From Budorcas taxicolor (lineage: Eukaryota; Chordata; Mammalia; Artiodactyla; Bovidae): 64,000 nt of DNA. Location of the stretch: NCBI RefSeq assembly GCF_023091745.1, contig NW_026291481.1, forward strand, positions 186,001 through 250,000, given 5' to 3'. The translations under genes and the position numbers were made by a program. The notes under the pieces were generated by a model that did no database searches, was not told where the DNA came from, and saw nothing but the letters and a program-made list of their open reading frames with translations. Positions 39,001 through 50,597 of this stretch are shown here, in pieces (the stretch's first letter is position 1; every line of letters starts with the position of its first letter).

Positions 39001-42000
39001 GCTTCTGAGTCTCCCCAGGGGAGTCAGGCCTCGTCTCGAGTGGGGGCATGCACGTGCGCTTTCCTCCCGAGCTGCAGCAGTAGTGTCACGCTTCCTGTCA
39101 CGTGGATCAAGGGATCTGTGGCTTTCCCTCGAGGCTGTCCCTCGAGGCTTTCCCACGAGGCTTTCCCACAGGGCTGTGCCACGTGCCACCTTGGTGTGAG
39201 TCGATCCTCGGCGTGAAAGACGAGCCGGTGAAGGGAAAAGAGGTTCCTCTGGAATGGACTGAGACATCTGGGGGACTCTTGGAATGGTGGCACGACCCTG
39301 GAGTTCCTCTCGCCGTTCCTGTTGAGAGGGCCTCCTCTTGAGATGCGACGGGAACGCCGGGAACTCTTTCCCGACGAAGCAGGGAAAGGATCCCTCATCT
39401 CGAGCTACGAGGCGGAAACCGGGCTCCTCTGGATGTGGGCGGGACCCTCGTGATTCCTCTCGAGTGGAGACGGCTAGGTCGGGGAACTTCTTGATTTGCA
39501 GCAAGGGTGTGAAGGACCCTTTCGAAGTTCCAGAGGTGAGGTGTGATCAGCCTCGAGACGCCTCATCGGAAATGGGCCTCATCTCCCCTGGAGGGGAGAA
39601 CCTCCTGGATTTTCTCGAGTTGCGGCAGGTCTTCTCGAGTTACGACGGGGACCTCAGGGACCCGCTCTGGTGGCCTCAGGAAAGGCCAGTCCCCATGCGA
39701 TTTGCTAGGGGACCTCTCGGGATACCTCTCCTGTCCATGCCGGGGCCTCAGTCCTTGTGTGGAGTCGGGGCCGGAACCTGAGGATTCCTCTCCAGTGTTG
39801 CCATGGATCTTGGGGTGCTTCTGAGTCTCCCCAGGGGAGTCAGGCCTCGTCTCGAGTGGGGGCATGCACGTGCGCTTTCCTCCCGAGCTGCAGCAGTAGT
39901 GTCACGCTTCCTGTCACGTGGATCAAGGGATCTGTGGCTTTCCCTCGAGGCTGTCCCTCGAGGCTTTCCCACGAGGCTTTCCCACAGGGCTGTGCCACGT
40001 GCCACCTTGGTGTGAGTCGATCCTCGGCGTGAAAGACGAGCCGGTGAAGGGAAAAGAGGTTCCTCTGGAATGGACTGAGACATCTGGGGGACTCTTGGAA
40101 TGGTGGCACGACCCTGGAGTTCCTCTCGCCGTTCCTGTTGAGAGGGCCTCCTCTTGAGATGCGACGGGAACGCCGGGAACTCTTTCCCGACGAAGCAGGG
40201 AAAGGATCCCTCATCTCGAGCTACGAGGCGGAAACGGGGCTCCTCTGGATGTGGGCGGGACCCTCGTGATTCCTCTCGAGTGGAGACGGCTAGGTCGGGG
40301 AACTTCTTGATTTGCACCAAGGGTGTGAAGGACCCTTTCGAAGTTCCAGAGGTGAGGTGTGATCAGCCTCGAGACGCCTCAGCGGAAACGGGCCTCATCT
40401 CGCCTGGAGGGGAGAACCTCCTGGATTTTCTCGAGTTGCGGCAGGTCTTCTCGAGTTACGACGGGGACCTCAGGGACCCGCTCTGGTGGCCTCAGGAAAG
40501 GCCAGTCCCCATGCGAGTTGCTAGGGGACCTCTCGGGATTCCTCTCCCGTCCATGCCGGGGCCTCAGTCCTTGTGTGGAGTCGGGGCCGGAACCTGAGGA
40601 TTCCTCTCCAGTGTTGCCATGGATCTTGGGGTGCTTCTGAGTCTCCCCAGGGGAGTCAGGCCTCGTCTCGAGTGGGGGCATGCACGTGCGCTTTCCTCCC
40701 GAGCTGCAGCAGTAGTGTCACGCTTCCTGTCACGTGGATCAAGGGATCTGTGGCTTTCCCTCGAGGCTGTCCCTCGAGGCTTTCCCACGAGGCTTTCCCA
40801 CAGGGCTGTGCCACGTGCCACCTTGGTGTGAGTCGATCCTCGGCGTGAAAGACGAGCCGGTGAAGGGAAAAGAGGTTCCTCTGGAATGGACTGAGACATC
40901 TGGGGGACTCTTGGAATGGTGGCACGACCCTGGAGTTCCTCTCGCCGTTCCTGTTGAGAGGGCCTCCTCTTGAGATGCGACGGGAACGCCGGGAACTCTT
41001 TCCCGACGAAGCAGGGAAAGGATCCCTCATCTCGAGCTACGAGGCGAAAACGGGGCTCCTCTGAATGTGGGCGGGACCCTCGTGATTCCTCTCGAGTGGA
41101 GACGGGTATGTCGGGGAACTTCTTGATTTGCACCAAGGGTGTGAAGGAGCCTTTCGAAGTTCCAGAGGTGAGGTGTGATCAGCCTCGAGACGCCTCAGCG
41201 GAAATGAGCCTCATCTCGCCTGGAGGGGAGAACCTCCAGGATTTTCTCGAGTTGCGGCAGGTCTTCTCGAGTTACGACGGGGACCTCAGGGACCCGCTCT
41301 GGTGGCCTCAGGAAAGGCCAGTCCCCATGCGAGTTGCTAGGGGACCTCTCGGGATTCCTCTCCCGTCCATGCCGGGGCCTCTGTCCTTGTGTGGAGTCGG
41401 GGCCGGAACCTGAGGATTCCTCTCCAGTGTTGCCATGGATCTTGGGGTGCTTCTGAGTCTCCCCAGGGGAGTCAGGCCTCGTCTCGTGTGGGGGCATGAA
41501 CGTGCGATTTCCTCCCGAGCTGCAGCAGTAGTGTCACGCTTCCTGTCACGTGGATCAAGGGATCTGTGGCTTTCCCTCGAGGCTGTCCCTCGAGGCTTTC
41601 CCACGAGTCTTTCCCACAGGGCTGTGCCACGTGCCACCTTGGTGTGAGTCGATCCTCGGCGTGAAAGACGAGCCGGTGAAGGGAAAAGAGGTTCCTCTGG
41701 AATGGACTGAGACATCTGTGGTACTCTTGGAATGGTGGCACGACCCTGGAGTTCCTCTCGCCGTTCCTGTTGAGAGGGCCTCCTCTTGAGATGCGACGGG
41801 AACGCCGGGAACTCTTTCCCGACGAAGTAGGGAAAGGATCCCTCATCTCGAGCTACGAGGCGGAAACGGGGCTCCTCTGGATGTGGGAGGGACCCTCGTG
41901 ATTCCTCTCGAGTGGAGACGGGTATGTCGGGGAACTTCTTGATTTGCACCAAGGGTGTGAAGGACCCTTTCGAAGTTCCAGAGGTGAGGTGTGATCAGCC

Positions 42001-43417
42001 TGGAGACGCCTCAGCGGAAATGGGCCTCATCTCACCTGGAGGGGAGAACCTCCTGGATTTTCTCGAGTTGCGGCAGGTCTTCTCGAGTTACGACGGGGCC
42101 CTCAGGGACCCGCTCTGTTGGCCTCAGCAAAGGCCAGTCCCCATGCGAGTTGCTAGGGGACCTCTCGGGATTCCTCTCCCGTCCATGCCGGGGCCTCAGT
42201 CCTTGTTTGGAGTCGGGGTCGGAACCTGAGGATTCCTCTCCAGTGTTGCCATGGATCTTGGGGTGCTTCTGAGTCTCCCCAGGGGAGTCAGGCCTCGTCT
42301 CGAGTGGGGGCATGCACGTGCGCTTTCCTCCCGAGCTGCAGCAGTAGTGTCACGCTTCCTGTCACGTGGATCAAGGGATCTGTGGCTTTCCCTCGAGGCT
42401 GTCCCTCGAGGCTTTCCCACGAGGCTTTCCCACAGGGCTGTGCCACGTGCCACCTTGGTGTGAGTCGATCCTCGGCGTGAAAGACGAGCCGGTGAAGGGA
42501 AAAGAGGTTCCTCTGGAATGGACTGAGACATCTGGGGGACTCTTGGAATGGTGGCACGACCCTGGAGTTCCTCTCGCCGTTCCTGTTGAGAGGGCCTCCT
42601 CTTGAGATGCGACGGGAACGCCGGGAACTCTTTCCCGACGAAGCAGGGAAAGGATCCCTCATCTCGAGCTACGAGGCGGAAACCGGGCTCCTCTGGATGT
42701 GGGCGGGACCCTCGTGATTCCTCTCGAGTGGAGACGGCTTGGTCGGGGAACTTCTTGATTTGCAGCAAGGGTGTGAAGGACCCTTTCGAAGTTCCAGAGG
42801 GGAGGTGTGATCAGCCTCGAGACGCCTCATCGGAAATGGGCCTCATCTCCCCTGGAGGGGAGAACCTCCTGGATTTTCTCGAGTTGCGGCAGGTCTTCTC
42901 GAGTTACGACGGGGACCTCAGGGACCCGCTCTGGTGGCCTCAGGAAAGGCCAGTCCCCATGCGATTTGCTAGGGGACCTCTCGGGATACCTCTCCCGTCC
43001 ATGCCGGGGCCTCAGTCCTTGTGTGGAGTCGGGGCCGGAACCTGAGGATTCCTCTCCAGTGTTGCCATGGATCTTGGGGTGCTTCTGAGTCTCCCCAGGG
43101 GAGTCATGCCTCGTCTCGAGTGGGGGCATGCACGTGCGCTTTCCTCCCGAGCTGCAGCAGTAGTGTCACGCTTCCTGTCACGTGGATCAAGGGATCTGTG
43201 GCTTTCCCTCGAGGCTGTCCCTCGAGGCTTTCCCACGAGGCTTTCCCACAGGGCTGTGCCACGTGCCACCTTGGTGTGAGTCGATCCTCGGCGTGAAAGA
43301 CGAGCCGGTGAAGGGAAAAGAGGTTCCTCTGGAATGGACTGAGACATCTGGGGGACTCTTGGAATGGTGGCACGACCCTGGAGTTCCTCTCGCCGTTCCT
43401 GTTGAGAGGGCCTCCTC
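36074..43417 (+). repeat. Monomers m45-m53: mosaic with 4- and 5-monomer steps
   Basis: All nine monomers are exactly 816 bp. m45-m46 (36074-37705) and m49-m50 (39338-40969) show no difference in any translation I compared, a 3264-bp step. m53 resembles m45 and m49. m47 (37706) and m52 (41786) form a distinct type 4080 bp apart: GACGAAGTAGG, GTGGGAGGGACC, CTCACCTGG, GGGGCCCTC, TCTGTTGGCC, TCAGCAAAGG and GTCGGGGTCGG. m48 (38522) is close to m45 but has AACGGGGCTC and GCACCAAGG. Linked GCGATTTGC and GGGATACC first appear in this block. Confidence 0.8.
40970..41785 (+). repeat. Monomer m51, unusually many private changes
   Basis: m51 stands out within an otherwise homogeneous block: GGCGAAAACGG, AAGGAGCC, AAATGAGCC, CTCCAGGATT, CCTCTGTCC, CTCGTGTGGGG, GCATGAACGTGCGATTT, CGAGTCTTTCC and ATCTGTGGTACTC. 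One of its three CACGTG sites and the alternating purine-pyrimidine tract are broken (near 41499). CCTCTGTCC is shared with m66, m70 and m78, so part of the divergence is inherited and part private. It is an ordinary 816 bp long. Confidence 0.75.
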
Positions 43418-45865
43418 TTGAGATGCGACGGGAACGCCGGGAACTCTTTCCCGACGAAGCAGGGAAAGGATCCCTCATCTCGAGCTACGAGGCGGAAACG
43501 GGGCTCCTCTGGATGTGGGCGGGACCCTCGTGATTCCTCTCGAGTGGAGACGGGTATGTCGGGGAACTTCTTGATTTGCACCAAGGGTGTGAAGGACCCT
43601 TTCGAAGTTCCAGAGGTGAGGTGTGATCAGCCTCGAGACGCCTCATCGGAAATGGGCCTCATCTCCCCTGGAGGGGAGAACCTCCTGGATTTTCTCGAGT
43701 TGCGGCAGGTCTTCTCGAGTTACGACGGGGACCTCAGGGACCCGCTCTGGTGGCCTCAGTAAAGGCCAGTCCCCATGCGATTTGCTAGGGGACCTCTCGG
43801 GATACCTCTCCCGTCCATGCCGGGGCCTCAGTCCTTGTGTGGAGTCGGGGCCGGAACCTGAGGATTCCTCTCCAGTGTTGCCATGGATCTTGGGGTGCTT
43901 CTGAGTCTCCCCAGGGGAGTCAGGCCTCGTCTCGAGTGGGGGCATGCACGTGCGCTTTCCTCCCGAGCTGCAGCAGTAGTGTCACGCTTCCTGTCACGTG
44001 CATCAAGGGATCTGTGGCTTTCCCTCGAGGCTGTCCCTCGAGGCTTTCCCACGAGGCTTTCCCACAGGGCTGTGCCACGTGCCACCTTGGTGTGAGTCGA
44101 TCCTCGGCGTGAAAGACGAGCCGGTGAAGGGAAAAGAGGTTCCTCTGGAATGGACTGAGACATCTGGGGGACTCTTGGAATGGTGGCACGACCCTGGAGT
44201 TCCTCTCGCCGTTCCTGTTGAGAGGGCCTCCTCTTGAGATGCGACGGGAATGCCGGGAACTCTTTCCCGACGAAGCAGGGAAAGGATCCCTCATCTCGAG
44301 CTACGAGGCGGAAACGGGGCTCCTCTGGATGTGGGCGGGACCCTCGTGATTCCTCTCGAGTGGAGACGGCTAGGTCGGGGAACTTCTTGATTTGCACCAA
44401 GGGTGTGAAGGAGCCTTTCGAAGTTCCAGAGGTGAGGTGTGATCAGCCTCGAGACGCCTCAGCGGAAACGGGCCTCATCTCGCCTCTAGGGGAGAACCTC
44501 CTGGATTTTCTCGAGTTGCGGCAGGTCTTCTCGAGTTACGACGGGGACCTCAGGGACCCGCTCTGGTGGCCTCAGGAAAGGCCAGTCCCCATGCGATTTG
44601 CTAGGGGACCTCTCGGGATACCTCTCCCGTCCATGCCGGGGCCTCAGTCCTTGTGTGGAGTCGGGGCCGGAACCTGAGGATTCCTCTCCAGTGTTGCCAT
44701 GGATCTTGGGGTGCTTCTGAGTCTCCCCAGGGGAGTCAGGCCTCGTCTCGAGTGGGGGCATGCACGTGCGCTTTCCTCCCGAGCTGCAGCAGTAGTGTCA
44801 CGCTTCCTGTCACGTGGATCAAGGGATCTGTGGCTTTCCCTCGAGGCTGTCCCTCGAGGCTTTCCCACGAGGCTTTCCCACAGGGCTGTGCCACGTGCCA
44901 CCTTGGTGTGAGTCGATCCTCGGCGTGAAAGACGAGCCGGTGAAGGGAAAAGAGGTTCCTCTGGAATGGACTGAGACATCTGGGGGACTCTTGGAATGGT
45001 GGCACGACCCTGGAGTTCCTCTCGCCGTTCCTGTTGAGAGGGCCTCCTCTTGGGATGCGACGGGAACGCCGGGAACTCTTTCCCGACGAAGCAGGGAAAG
45101 GATCCCTCATCTCGAGCTACGAGGCGGAAACGGGGCTCCTCTGGATGTGGGCGGGACCCTCGTGATTCCTCTCGAGTGGAGACGGCTAGGTCGGGGAACT
45201 TCTTGATTTGCACCAAGGGTGTGAAGGACCCTTTCGAAGTTCCAGAGGTGAGGTGTGATCAGCCTCGAGACGCCTCAGCGGAAACGGGCCTCATCTCGCC
45301 TGGAGGGGAGAACCTCCTGGATTTTCTCGAGTTGCGGCAGGTCTTCTCGAGTTACGACGGGGACCTCACGGACCCGCTCTGGTGGCCTCAGGAAAGGCCA
45401 GTCCCCATGCGAGTTGCTAGGGGACCTCTCGGGATTCCTCTCCCGTCCATGCCGGGGCCTCAGTCCTTGTGTGGAGTCGGGGCCGGAACCTGAGGATTCC
45501 TCTCCAGTGTTGCCATGGATCTTGGGGTGCTTCTGAGTCTCCCCAGGGGAGTCAGGCCTCGTCTCGAGTGGGGGCATGCACGTGCGCTTTCCTCCCGAGC
45601 TGCAGCAGTAGTGTCACGCTTCCTGTCACGTGGATCAAGGGATCTGTGGCTTTCCCTCGAGGCTGTCCCTCGAGGCTTTCCCACGAGGCTTTCCCACAGG
45701 GCTGTGCCACGTGCCACCTTGGTGTGAGTCGATCCTCGGCGTGAAAGACGAGCCGGTGAAGGGAAAAGAGGTTCCTCTGGAATGGACTGAGACATCTGGG
45801 GGACTCTTGGAATGGTGGCACGACCCTGGAGTTCCTCTCGCCGTTCCTGTTGAGAGGGCCTCCTC
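43418..45865 (+). repeat. Three-monomer HOR, copy 1 (m54-m56, 2448 bp)
   Basis: m54 has CATCGGAAATG, CCCCTGGAGG, CCTCAGTAAAGG, GCGATTTGC and GGGATACC. m55 (44234) has GGGAATGCC, AAGGAGCC, GAAACGGGCC and GCCTCTAGGGG. m56 (45050) has TTGGGATGCGACGG and CCTCACGG as private changes. The same order returns exactly 2448 bp later. m54 also has one CACGTGCATC change near 43997. Confidence 0.8.
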
Positions 45866-48313
45866 TTGAGATGCGACGGGAACGCCGGGAACTCTTTCCC
45901 GACGAAGCAGGGAAAGGATCCCTCATCTCGAGCTACGAGGCGGAAACGGGGCTCCTCTGGATGTGGGCGGGACCCTCGTGATTCCTCTCGAGTGGAGACG
46001 GGTATGTCGGGGAACTTCTTGATTTGCACCAAGGGTGTGAAGGACCCTTTCGAAGTTCCAGAGGTGAGGTGTGATCAGCCTCGAGACGCCTCATCGGAAA
46101 TGGGCCTCATCTCCCCTGGAGGGGAGAACCTCCTGGATTTTCTCGAGTTGCGGCAGGTCTTCTCGAGTTACGATGGGGACCTCAGGGACCCGCTCTGGTG
46201 GCCTCAGTAAAGGCCAGTCCCCATGCGATTTGCTAGGGGACCTCTCAGGATACCTCTCCCGTCCATGCCGGGGCCTCAGTCCTTGTGTGGAGTCGGGGCC
46301 GGAACCTGAGGATTCCTCTCCAGTGTTGCCATGGATCTTGGGGTGCTTCTGAGTCTCCCCAGGGGAGTCAGGCCTCGTCTCGAGTGGGGGCATGCACGTG
46401 CGCTTTCCTCCCGAGCTGCAGCAGTAGTGTCACGCTTCCTGTCACGTGGATCAAGGGATCTGTGGCTTTCCCTCGAGGCTGTCCCTCGAGGCTTTCCCAC
46501 GAGGCTTTCCCACAGGGCTGTGCCACGTGCCACCTTGGTGTGAGTCGATCCTCGGCGTGAAAGACGAGCCGGTGAAGGGAAAAGAGGTTCCTCTGGAATG
46601 GACTGAGACATCTGGGGGACTCTTGGAATGGTGGCACGACCCTGGAGTTCCTCTCGCCGTTCCTGTTGAGAGGGCCTCCTCTTGAGATGCGACGGTAATG
46701 CCGGGAACTCTTTCCCGACGAAGCAGGGAAAGGATCCCTCATCTCGAGCTACGAGGCGGAAACGGGGCTCCTCTGGATGTGGGCGGGACCCTCGTGATTC
46801 CTCTCGAGTGGAGACGGCTAGGTCGGGGAACTTCTTGATTTGCACCAAGGGTGTGAAGGAGCCTTTCGAAGTTCCAGAGGTGAGGTGTGATCAGCCTCGA
46901 GACGCCTCAGCGGAAACGGGCCTCATCTCGCCTCTAGGGGAGAACCTCCTGGATTTTCTCGAGTTGCGGCAGGTCTTCTCGAGTTACGACGGGGACCTCA
47001 GGGACCCGCTCTGGTGGCCTCAGGAAAGGCCAGTCCCCATGCGATTTGCTAGGGGACCTCTCGGGATACCTCTCCCGTCCATGCCGGGGCCTCAGTCCTT
47101 GTGTGGAGTCGGGGCCGGAACCTGAGGATTCCTCTCCAGTGTTGCCATGGATCTTGGGGTGCTTCTGAGTCTCCCCAGGGGAGTCAGGCCTCGTCTCGAG
47201 TGGGGGCATGCACGTGCGCTTTCCTCCCGAGCTGCAGCAGTAGTGTCACGCTTCCTGTCACGTGGATCAAGGGATCTGTGGCTTTCCCTCGAGGCTGTCC
47301 CTCGAGGCTTTCCCACGAGGCTTTCCCACAGGGCTGTGCCACGTGCCACCTTGGTGTGAGTCGATCCTCGGCGTGAGAGACGAGCCGGTGAAGGGAAAAG
47401 AGGTTCCTCTGGAATGGACTGAGACATCTGGGGGACTCTTGGAATGGTGGCACGACCCTGGAGTTCCTCTCGCCGTTCCTGTTGAGAGGGCCTCCTCTTG
47501 AGATGCGACGGGAACGCCGGGAACTCTTTCCCGACGAAGCAGGGAAAGGATCCCTCATCTCGAGCTACGAGGCGGAAACGGGGCTCCTCTGGATGTGGGC
47601 GGGACCCTCGTGATTCCTCTCGACTGGAGACGGCTAGGTCGGGGAACTTCTTGATTTGCACCTAGGGTGTGAAGGACCCTTTCGAAGTTCCAGAGGTGAG
47701 GTGTGATCAGCCTCGAGACGCCTAAGCGGAAACGGGCCTCATCTCGCCTCGAGGGGAGAACCTCCTGGATTTTCTCGAGTTGCGGCAGGTCTTCTCGAGT
47801 TACGACGGGGACCTCAGGGACCCGCTCTGGTGGCCTCAGGAAAGGCCAGTCCCCATGCGAGTTGCTAGGGGACCTCTCGGGATTCCTCTCCCGTCCATGC
47901 CGGGGCCTCAGTCCTTGTGTGGAGTCGGGGCCGGAACCTGAGGATTCCTCTCCAGTGTTGCCATGGATCTTGGGGTGCTTCTGAGTCTCCCCAGGGGAGT
48001 CAGGCCTCGTCTCGAGTGGGGGCATGCACGTGCGCTTTCCTCCCGAGCTGCAGCAGTAGTGTCACGCTTCCTGTCACGTGGATCAAGGGATCTGTGGCTT
48101 TCCCTCGAGGCTGTCCCTCGAGGCTTTCCCACGAGGCTTTCCCACAGGGCTGTGCCACGTGCCACCTTGGTGTGAGTCGATCCTCGGCGTGAAAGACGAG
48201 CCGGTGAAGGGAAAAGAGGTTCCTCTGGAATGGACTGAGACATCTGGGGGACTCTTGGAATGGTGGCACGACCCTGGAGTTCCTCTCGCCGTTCCTGTTG
48301 AGAGGGCCTCCTC
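45866..48313 (+). repeat. Three-monomer HOR, copy 2 (m57-m59, 2448 bp)
   Basis: m57 repeats the CCTCAGTAAAGG, CCCCTGGAGG and GGGATACC set of m54, with its own ACGATGGGG and CTCAGGATACC changes. m58 repeats the GCCTCTAGGGG, AAGGAGCC and ATGCC set of m55. m59 (47498) takes the third slot but differs from m56: CGACTGGAG, CACCTAGGG, GCCTAAGCGG and GCCTCGAGGGG. The last allele then runs through m60-m64, so m59 begins the next homogeneous stretch. Confidence 0.8.
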
Positions 48314-50434
48314 TTGAGATGCGACGGGAACGCCGGGAACTCTTTCCCGACGAAGCAGGGAAAGGATCCCTCATCTCGAGCTACGAGGCGGAAACGGGGC
48401 TCCTCTGGATGTGGGCGGGACCCTCGTGATTCCTCTCGAGTGGAGACGGCTAGGTCGGGGAACTTCTTGATTTGCACCAAGGGTGTGAAGGACCCTTTCG
48501 AAGTTCCAGAGGTGAGGTGTGATCAGCCTCGAGACGCCTCAGCGGAAACGGGCCTCATCTCGCCTCGAGGGGAGAACCTCCTGGATTTTCTCGAGTTGCG
48601 GCAGGTCTTCTCGAGTTACGACGGGGACCTCAGGGACCCGCTCTGGTGGCCTCAGGAAAGGCCAGTCCCCATGCGATTTGCTAGGGGACCTCTCGGGATA
48701 CCTCTCCCGTCCATGCCGGGGCCTCAGTCCTTGTGTGGAGTCGGGGCCGGAACCTGAGGATTCCTCTCCAGTGTTGCCATGGATCTTGGGGTGCTTCTGA
48801 GTCTCCCCAGGGGAGTCAGGCCTCGTCTCGAGTGGGGGCATGCACGTGCGCTTTCCTCCCGAGCTGCAGCAGTAGTGTCACGCTTCCTGTCACGTGGATC
48901 AAGGGATCTGTGGCTTTCCCTCGAGGCTGTCCCTCGAGGCTTTCCCACGAGGCTTTCCCACAGGGCTGTGCCACGTGCCACCTTGGTGTGAGTCGATCCT
49001 CGGCGTGAAAGACGAGCCGGTGAAGGGAAAAGAGGTTCCTCTGGAATGGACTGAGACATCTGGGGGACTCTTGGAATGGTGGCACGACCCTGGAGTTCCT
49101 CTCGCCGTTCCTGTTGAGAGGGCCTCCTCTTGAGATGCGACGGGAATGCCGGGAACTCTTTCCCGACGAAGCAGGGAAAGGATCCCTCATCTCGAGCTAC
49201 GAGGCGGAAACGGGGCTCCTCTGGATGTGGGCGGGACCCTCGTGATTCCTCTCGAGTGGAGACGGCTAGGTCGGGGAACTTCTTGATTTGCACCAAGGGT
49301 GTGAAGGAGCCTTTCGAAGTTCCAGAGGTGAGGTGTGATCAGCCTCGAGACGCCTCAGCGGAAACGGGCCTCATCTCGCCTCGAGGGGAGAACCTCCTGG
49401 ATTTTCTCGAGTTGCGGCAGGTCTTCTCGAGTTACGACGGGGACCTCAGGGACCCGCTCTGGTGGCCTCAGGAAAGGCCAGTCCCCATGCGATTTGCTAG
49501 GGGACCTCTCGGGATACCTCTCCCGTCCATGCCGGGGCCTCAGTCCTTGTGTGGAGTCGGGGCCGGAACCTGAGGATTCCTCTCCAGTGTTGCCATGGAT
49601 CTTGGGGTGCTTCTGAGTCTCCCCAGGGGCGTCAGGCCTCGTCTCGTGTGGGGGCATGCACGTGCGCTTTCCTCCCGAGCTGCAGCAGTAGTGTCACGCT
49701 TCCTGTCACGTGGATCAAGGGATCTGTGGCTTTCCCTCGAGGCTGTCCCTCGAGGCTTTCCCACGAGGCTTTCCCACAGGGCTGTGCCACGTGCCACCTT
49801 GGTGTGAGTCGATCCTCGGCGTGAAAGACGAGCCGGTGAAGGGAAAAGAGGTTCCTCTGGAATGGACTGAGACATCTGGGGGACTCTTGGAATGGTGGCA
49901 CGACCCTGGAGTTCCTCTCGCCGTTCCTGTTGAGAGGGCCTCCTCTTGAGATGCGACGGGAACGCCGGGAACTCTTTCCCGACGAAGCAGGGAAAGGATC
50001 CCTCATCTCGAGCTACGAGGCGGAAACGGGGCTCCTCTGGATGTGGGCGGGACCCTCGTGATTCCTCTCGAGTGGAGACGGCTAGGTCGGGGAACTTCTT
50101 GATTTGCACCAAGGGTGTGAAGGACCCTTTCGAAGTTCCAGAGGTGAGGTGTGATCAGCCTCGAGACGCCTCAGCGGAAACGGGCCTCATCTCGCCTCGA
50201 GGGGAGAACCTCCTGGATTTTCTCGAGTTGCGGCAGGTCTTCTCGAGTTACGACGGGGACCTCAGGGACCCGCTCTGGTGGCCTCAGGAAAGGCCAGTCC
50301 CCATGCGAGTTGCTAGGGGACCTCTCGGGATTCCTCTCCCGTCCATGCCGGGGCCTCAGTCCTTGTGTGGAGTCGGGGCCGGAACCTGAGGATTCCTCTC
50401 CAGTGTTGCCATGGATCTTGGGGTGCTTCTGAGT

Positions 50435-50447
50435 CTCCCCAGGGGAG
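50435..50447. other. Perfect 13-bp palindrome in each monomer
   Basis: CTCCCCAGGGGAG is a perfect inverted repeat about a central A. m64, m68, m72 and m76 break it (CTCACCAGGGGAG), and a-type monomers have CTCCCAAGGGGAG. A second weak hairpin, TGGCCT with AGGCCA, lies at 50279-50296. These are candidates for fold-back or protein-binding symmetry. No function is assigned. Confidence 0.45.
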
Positions 50448-50469
50448 TCAGGCCTCGTCTCGAGTGGGG

Positions 50470-50483
50470 GCATGCACGTGCGC
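50470..50483. other. 14-bp alternating purine-pyrimidine tract (Z-DNA candidate)
   Basis: GCATGCACGTGCGC is a strict purine-pyrimidine alternation, rich in GC and CA/TG steps, the base pattern that favours left-handed DNA under torsional stress. It occurs once in most monomers. Monomers with CACGTGTGC (for example m10, m11, m14, m16, m26) keep the alternation. m51 (GCATGAACG) and m31 (GCAAGCACG near 25177) break it. Actual Z-DNA formation is inference. Confidence 0.5.
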
Positions 50484-50520
50484 TTTCCTCCCGAGCTGCA
50501 GCAGTAGTGTCACGCTTCCT

Positions 50521-50528
50521 GTCACGTG
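50521..50528. promoter_or_regulatory. GTCACGTG octamer, CACGTG E-box / CDEI-like motif
   Basis: Each typical monomer has three CACGTG words. In this copy they start at 50475, 50523 and 50604, and the middle one is part of GTCACGTG. CACGTG is the core E-box of bHLH factors such as USF and MYC, and GTCACGTG fits the budding-yeast CDEI consensus (RTCACRTG) bound by Cbf1. The middle site is lost in a-type monomers (GTCGCGTG), m9 and m18 (TCAGGAGG) and m78 (GTCACTTG). Binding is not shown by the sequence. Confidence 0.4.
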
Positions 50529-50545
50529 GATCAAGGGATCTGTGG

Positions 50546-50597
50546 CTTTCCCTCGAGGCTGTCCCTCGAGGCTTTCCCACGAGGCTTTCCCACAGGG
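50546..50597 (+). repeat. Four-unit 13-bp minirepeat inside the monomer
   Basis: Four direct units follow one another: CTTTCCCTCGAGG (50546), CTGTCCCTCGAGG (50559), CTTTCCCACGAGG (50572) and CTTTCCCACAGGG (50585). Every monomer has this block at the same place. It is where m15, m17 and m23 lose exactly one 13-bp unit, where e-type monomers (m20, m28, m33, m39, m43) lose one base, and where m44 gains AGG. It behaves as a slippage or recombination hotspot. Confidence 0.85.

Noticed and set aside
50362..50378. CENP-B-box-like 17-mer in every monomer (7 of 9 fixed bases)
   Set aside because: The mismatches fall in the essential TTCG half (TTGT), and about two 7-of-9 matches per monomer are expected by chance.
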